NCBI GenBank assembly: GCA_027625915.1
Contig: JANTQA010000060.1
Coordinates: 2,852,001 to 2,916,000 of the forward strand
Reading direction: 5' to 3'
Source: Anaeramoeba flamelloides
Taxonomy: Eukaryota; Metamonada; Anaeramoebidae
Length of the DNA stretch: 64,000 nt
This document shows positions 59,380-64,000 of the stretch, one piece after another. A program made the translations under genes and the position numbers. The number at the start of each line of letters is the position of its first letter. Within the stretch, counting starts at the first letter, position 1. The notes beneath the pieces are model-generated. The model had not been told where the DNA came from and ran no database searches. It saw only the letters and a program-made list of their open reading frames with translations.

Positions 59380-59480
59380 ATTTTATTACTTTACGAATCG
59401 AATTTTTTCAAGAAATTTGAACCATGGCGACTAATGTGATTGATATCAATAACAAAATTCTATAATCTAAGACTTTTTCT
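59380..59480. repeat. fragment of TTAA MITE family 1, copy f
   Basis: GAAATTTGAACCATGGCGAC then TAATGTGATTGATATCAATA matches the terminal part of the family (compare 11340 and 13960). Only about 100 bp remain. Confidence 0.45.
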
Positions 59481-59639
59481 TGATAAATGCTATTTGATCT
59501 TTAAATGTGATAAAATTTCAATTCATTATCTATGTTTTTGAGTCTGTAATTCTTTTCTCTTAGGATTCTTAGTTTCCTAAAAAGTTTACCCAAAAGAATA
59601 GAATGAAAAAAGATACCAACAAATAAAAAGGGAATTAAC

Positions 59640-60250
59640 AAGTAAATACTATTTGTTGTAATATAAATTGAACAAAATTTTCATTCAGCTTTCCAAAAAA
59701 AGAGAAAACAAATCCTGTAATTTTTATATCGATAATCTTTAAAGAAGCTTAAATTAGTACCCCTTTTGAGAATTGGGAACTTTGATTATTTGTTTTCATT
59801 TTTGAAGGAGATTTTTGAGGAGAGTCAAATGAAAAGTTTGATCTTTTTATTTTACAATGAACAGTAGACACACAAATTTTTTCAGCTTCTTTGCAAGTTT
59901 CTTGGTGAAAAAAAATTCGAAAAATGAAGTGAAAATTTTTTGCAATTTCTTATTCAAATGTCTTTTTGAACCACTCTCAAAAACCTACACCTTGTTTAAA
60001 ATCGAGCAGCTAAGTCCCAAATTAACAAGTTACTACACCCTACACAAGATATTTTCTTTTTTACAATTTCAAGTATTGTAAACCTTAAGGAAAGGCTAGT
60101 ATAGCAAATTTACATAGATCTCAAATACCTGAAAAGAAACTTGAGTGGTCTTTTCATTAGGAAATTTATTATTTTCGAAACTTTTCCAGTTAAATTTAGG
60201 ATTGTGTAAGTAATGAAAAATGTTTTTACCCAAACTGACAAAATTTTACA
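59640..60250 (+). repeat. repeat family 5, copy B
   Basis: The first 220 bp match the reverse complement of 8942-9183 and the last 250 bp match 11470-11730 forward. A 74-codon frame (59857-60081) is not supported as a gene, although peptide similarity to the minus frame at 8.9-9.2 kb (LFSFLKE / LFWFLKC, then EKFDLFILQ / ENFDLFLFQ) hints at an ancient coding sequence. Confidence 0.45.
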
Positions 60251-60608
60251 AAAATCGAAATTTTATATTTGAACAAGATCTCTTGACTGTGCAATCTTTA
60301 AAAGGAATAAAATAGGTTACCCTTTATATGAGTAGTAATCACCAATAATTCAAATTTGAAGAATCCTAAAAATTAATTATTAACAGATTTTAATAAACAC
60401 AGTAATTCTTCACAAGAGGTATAATTTTTCTGATGACTTATGTTTTAGGTTTTATAATAATACCAATTTTGAACACCTAAAAAATTGTAAAGTATCTGAA
60501 ATTCAACACATTCTTTATCCAAGTGAAAAAAGTATTAAATCGACTTTTACAACTTATAATTTCTTTCATTTTTTTCAAAATTGTTTTTCAACCTATTTTT
60601 ATTTTACA

Positions 60609-61094
60609 ATGATCGATTCTGATTCAAGTGAAGACGAAGACTATGACTTTCTTTATAAAATTGTATTAATTGGTGATTCAGGTGTTGGAAAAACAAATTT
60701 ACTATCTCGATATTGCAGGTAACTACAATATTTTTGTTAATTTTTTTTTCTCTTTTTTTCAATTCCATCTTTCTTTAGAAACGTACAAACTAAAAAAAAA
60801 ACCTTCTCTTCTTTTCTTTTTCTTGTTATTTTTTTTTTGTTGTTGTTTATTTCAAAAGAAACGAATTCGACTTACAAAGTAAAACAACCATTGGTGTTGA
60901 ATTTGCTACAAAGACTTTACAAATTGATGGAAAAATTATTAAGGCACAAATATGGGTATTTCTTCTTTGCACAAAATTATTCTTTTCCCTTGCTTTATTA
61001 TTTAAACACCTTTGATCTCATTTTTTTTTTTTTTTTTAATTTTTATTCCAAAGGACACCGCTGGTCAAGAGCGTTATAGAGCAATTACTTCAGC
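60609..61094 (+). CDS. Rab11-type small GTPase, first three exons (rest not found)
   Basis: Exons 60609-60718, 60859-60955 and 61054-61094 join in phase. The protein starts with an acidic tail ([14 protein letters not shown]), then [20 protein letters not shown] (P-loop residues 22-29), [18 protein letters not shown] (switch I), AQIW then [14 protein letters not shown] (switch II). These are Rab11 signatures. The third donor is GTAAGT at 61095. The next expected sequence, YYRGAVGALLVYD, the NKxD and SAL motifs and a prenylated Cys tail were not found in the remaining 2.9 kb. Either intron 3 is long and the gene runs past the window, or it is a truncated copy. Rab11 controls recycling endosomes. 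Confidence 0.88.
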
Positions 61095-62938
61095 GTAAGT
61101 AATATTCATTTTTTTTTATTAATTTATTTTTTTTTTTTATTTATTTTTTCAAACGATTCTCCTAAAAAACCTATTCCATCGACAAAAAGGCCTTTAAAAT
61201 GATTAAATATTGGAAATGATTTGTATTGAAAAAAAAAAAGAAACTTTATCTTAATTCGAAAATCTTTCCACGTATTGCTTAAAATTTTTCGTTTTTTTAA
61301 CAAATTCAATTTTTTCCAAAAATAACCCCTATTTTTTTGAACTACAGAAACGAAAATTGTGTTCCTGTGTTGTGCACTGTTAGGAGTTGGTTGTTCAGAT
61401 TATAGTGGTATCCCCTTCTGTTTTGTTAAACCTTTGAAAACTTTTGTTTTTTCTAATTTGGATTTACTTGAGCATGTAGTCTATTTAAAAAGTAAAAACT
61501 CAAGTTATTTGTCAATTGCTTGATATTTATTTCAGAAAAACGAAACTAAAATATACTAAAGTTTTTTGTAAGGTGTAAATCTCCATTTTAAGAACTACAT
61601 TTCAAATTTAAAATTGGTGTTCTGTGTGCTCTAATCAGTATTTAGGGGCTGATAAATCTCACAAAATTTTGTCGAGTTAAATCTAAGAAGTGAAAAATGA
61701 AATATTTTTCACAAAATTGTAGATCCTCATTTCTGTGATTTCTGTGATTTCTCTCGTATCAAAAAATGAAAAATACGAACGGAAAAAATCAACTTTTTGA
61801 GAAAATTTCCCTTTAGAACAATTTTTAAACCCTGGCACCCTTTATAGAATTTTCTCTGTTTTTTTATAGGCTAAGGAAGTAAATTAAGAGGGTTTTAAAA
61901 TTTGCTCGAAAAGGTCAAAACGTGGGAAATTTCCATTTTTTGATAACTAATTCTTTGTTATTTCCTACAAAGATATATTTTGATAGGAAGACATGGGATT
62001 AGGTTAGGTATTGTATTAAATCCACCAAAATTCCCATTTCCCAAAAATGAAAGATCATTTTATTTTTCTTTCAGCCGAAACAATGTTTTTTTTTTTAAAT
62101 TTACAAAAACTCATTAATTTTTACAAATTTAATTTCCATTAGATCGTTATAATACACAATTCCTAAAAAGCTTTCCCACACAACCTCGGAACAATTTGTC
62201 TTGATACTAACAAATAGGTTTTGAGAGAAACAAGACAAGCAAAAAAAAAAATATCACATGAAAATAAAAACCAAATGTTTTGTATGTTTGGAAGGCTCGC
62301 TTCTATTCAAAAAGGAAATCGAGTAAAAAATACTATCTCGCAAAAGCGTTGTTGTGAACTTCAATTTTTGAAAAAACAAAAAGAATCAACCCACAAAACC
62401 AAAAAAATTAAGAGAAAACCACAACTCCTTTTATCGGAATAGTTTTGATTTCTGAAGTCAATAGAACAATATATGTAACTCCATGATCAAAAATCATAGA
62501 CAATGTGATCTTTTAAAGTTATATTTGTTTATTGGAAATGTTTGAAATGATCGTTCATTTTTTAAGTTAAGAAAATCTAGGTTATTTTTATTTTTCATTT
62601 TTACATTCCTTAACAAGTGTGTTAGAGTTTAGATATCTCAAAATTTTTTGTTCATTTTTCATTCAAAAAAGTACAAAAAATGCAATTTTGATCCTAATTG
62701 GGTAATATTTTGAAGATCCTGAGTTCACATTTTAAATGATATTGGATCAAAAGGTGTTGAGACAAATTGATAAATCTGAAACGTAGTCCTTAAAGAAGTG
62801 AAAACATAGCGTTTTAAAAAAAGAAATAGAACAATATCCATAACACTTTTTAAACCTTTTTATTGGTACTTTTAAAACCTTATATTGCTCAAACTTTTTC
62901 TTAAAAAAAAAGTTTACAAAATACATATAATATTGATC
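61095..62938. other. putative Rab intron 3 or 3' flank
   Basis: AT-rich. A 73-codon frame at 62221-62442 follows a possible acceptor (CAAATAG) but shows no Rab motif. Nothing else was recognised. Confidence 0.4.
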
Positions 62939-62940
62939 TA

Positions 62941-63191
62941 CAGATGTTTTAAAAAAGTTCTTACTTTTTTAAGTTTTCTATTTTAAAAAAAGTAAAAACT
63001 TTTTCAAAATCAAAAATTTTTAAAATTTAATGTTTTAAAAAAGTGAGGACTCAGCCATTAAATGGGAGGGGGTTGAAAAACACTTTTTTAAAAAAAAGTC
63101 CTTACTTTATTTAAACAGAAAACTTTAAAAAAGTTTTAATTCTGACAATCTAAAAAAAAAAAAAAAATTACTCACTTTTTTAAAATGGCTG
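62941..63191. mobile_element. 251-bp MITE with Tc1-type ends, TA target site
   Basis: TA at 62939-62940 and 63192-63193. The left end CAGATGTTTTAAAAAAGTTC pairs with the right end (ACTTTTTTAAAATGGCTG). An internal near-copy of the end (GTTTTAAAAAAGTGAGGACT at 63032) suggests a partial duplication of the arms. Confidence 0.68.
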
Positions 63192-63269
63192 TATAAATAT
63201 TTTTATTTTAGTAATTAATCCACTACTATTTGAGGCTATTATTTTTGAATGAAAAAAAATGAATTTTTT

Positions 63270-63850
63270 TCTTATTATTAATGAAGTAGTGTAAATTACA
63301 CTCTAAATATCCTTTTACTTAATTTTCCTGAAAGGGGGTTTAGGTGTAAAAACCTTGTTTTCATTATTATTCAAGGGAAAGACATTCCCAAATTTTTGAT
63401 ATATTTAAAAAGTAAAAGCAAAAAAATGACAAGAAAAAAGGAAAAAAGAAAAAAGCAAAAAAAAAGAAAAAAAGAAAAAGAAATTTAAAAAGGGTTTCTA
63501 AGAAGTAATTGGTAAAAAATTATCAAAAACAATGCCACCTTTAATGAAGAACACCCAAAATCATAGTCACGATGCTTTTGGTTAATTTAATTAAATTTGA
63601 TAATTGATGATGAATGTTCATTTGGGGATCGTTTTTTAATTGTTTTAATTTCTTTTTTTTCTTTTTGATCTAAATTTACTTTCACCCTTTGGTATTTTTT
63701 CCCTTTGCTTTTTCGTTTTTATTTTCAAGTTGCTTATACTTTGGTGTTTTAGTATCTCAGTATTGGCAAGTAACCCCTTGATCTTTTTCCTTTGGAACTC
63801 TTCTTTCCAATATAAAAAAAATTCAGACAGGAAAAAAAAGAAAAAAAATG
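63270..63850 (-). mobile_element. SINE-like retroelement, copy 3 (LINE-derived 3' tail)
   Basis: On the minus strand it runs from about 63850 to 63270 and parallels 33240-32685. The 3' end is GAGTGTAATTTACACTACTT then ATTAATAATAAG, matching the LINE family A terminus at 14461-14500. It has no coding capacity. Confidence 0.65.
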
Positions 63851-64000
63851 AAAAATAAATTTTTTATTTGTTTTTAAGGATTGAGTAATTATGGTAAAAA
63901 ATAATTTTCTGAAAAGGAAAAAAAAATTTTGGTAATTTTTTATGAAGACCTAATAATAATCAAAAACTATCCAACTTGAAGTAAGAAAGATCTCCAAAAA

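Noticed and set aside
62221-62442. 73-codon frame after a CAAATAG acceptor, possible Rab exon 4
   Set aside because: It lacks YYRGA, NKxD and SAL motifs, and the CC inside it is not at a C-terminus; phase to the Rab donor was not convincing.
1-64000. Non-standard genetic code
   Set aside because: TAA and TAG end conserved proteins at the expected places, and no conserved frame reads through TAA, TAG or TGA.
1-64000. LTR retroelements, Polintons or viral capsid genes
   Set aside because: No long terminal repeats, integrase, protease or capsid-like frames were seen; all RT sequence found is LINE-type.
1-64000. tRNA or rRNA genes
   Set aside because: No cloverleaf with T-arm GGTTCRA-type sequence or rRNA-like conserved core was recognised by eye; a dedicated scan was not possible.

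Overview
The window is very AT-rich nuclear DNA from a protist-like eukaryote. Its genes are split by GT...AG introns, its proteins carry Lys/Asn/Glu-rich low-complexity stretches, and the DNA between and inside the genes is full of poly-A/poly-T runs and decayed transposable elements. The standard genetic code fits: TAA and TAG are used as real stops. No rRNA, tRNA, CRISPR array or bacterial operon was seen. The species cannot be fixed from the sequence; the Lys/Asn-rich linkers and Rab11-like gene would suit a free-living amoeboid protist (for example an Anaeramoeba-type genome), but that is a guess.

Layout. 1-1532: C-terminal part of a TBC1D5-type RabGAP. 5126-6896: proteasome lid subunit Rpn8 (3 exons). 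7.3-11.7 kb: transposon graveyard with a four-level nest. 11995-33991: a 22-kb gene for a CLEC16A/Ema/TT9 (FPL-domain) protein, rebuilt here from 8 exons that join in phase to 1000 residues; three of its introns (4.6, 4.6 and 9.1 kb) are filled with LINEs, MITEs and a SINE-like element. 34.7-37.6 kb: a TTAA-flanked element with others nested in it. 38241-44091: heterotrimeric G-protein alpha subunit (3 exons, 353 residues) whose second intron holds an antisense LINE and a MITE. 46249-50280: PP6/Sit4-associated SAPS-domain protein (10 exons, 722 residues, first exon only 8 nt). 50.6-54.0 kb: LINE remains with a nested MITE. 54242-54355: orphan MAP-kinase-like exon. 54751-55401 (minus): tRNA 2'-phosphotransferase Tpt1. 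55.8-60.3 kb: more repeats, including a second copy of a Tc1-like transposon. 60609-61094: first three exons of a Rab11-type GTPase; the rest is not found before the window ends.

The host genes are ordinary eukaryotic housekeeping and signalling genes. TBC1D5, CLEC16A and Rab11 families all act in endosome, retromer or autophagy traffic, but nothing here shows they are co-regulated. The most unusual content is the transposon ecology: at least two LINE families, a roughly 550-bp non-autonomous retroelement that shares its 3' tail with one LINE, two MITE families bounded by TTAA, many TA-flanked MITEs, and a 1.26-kb inverted-repeat element with clustered CGATAT-type subterminal motifs. All repeat comparisons were made by eye; exact ends and identities need computation.
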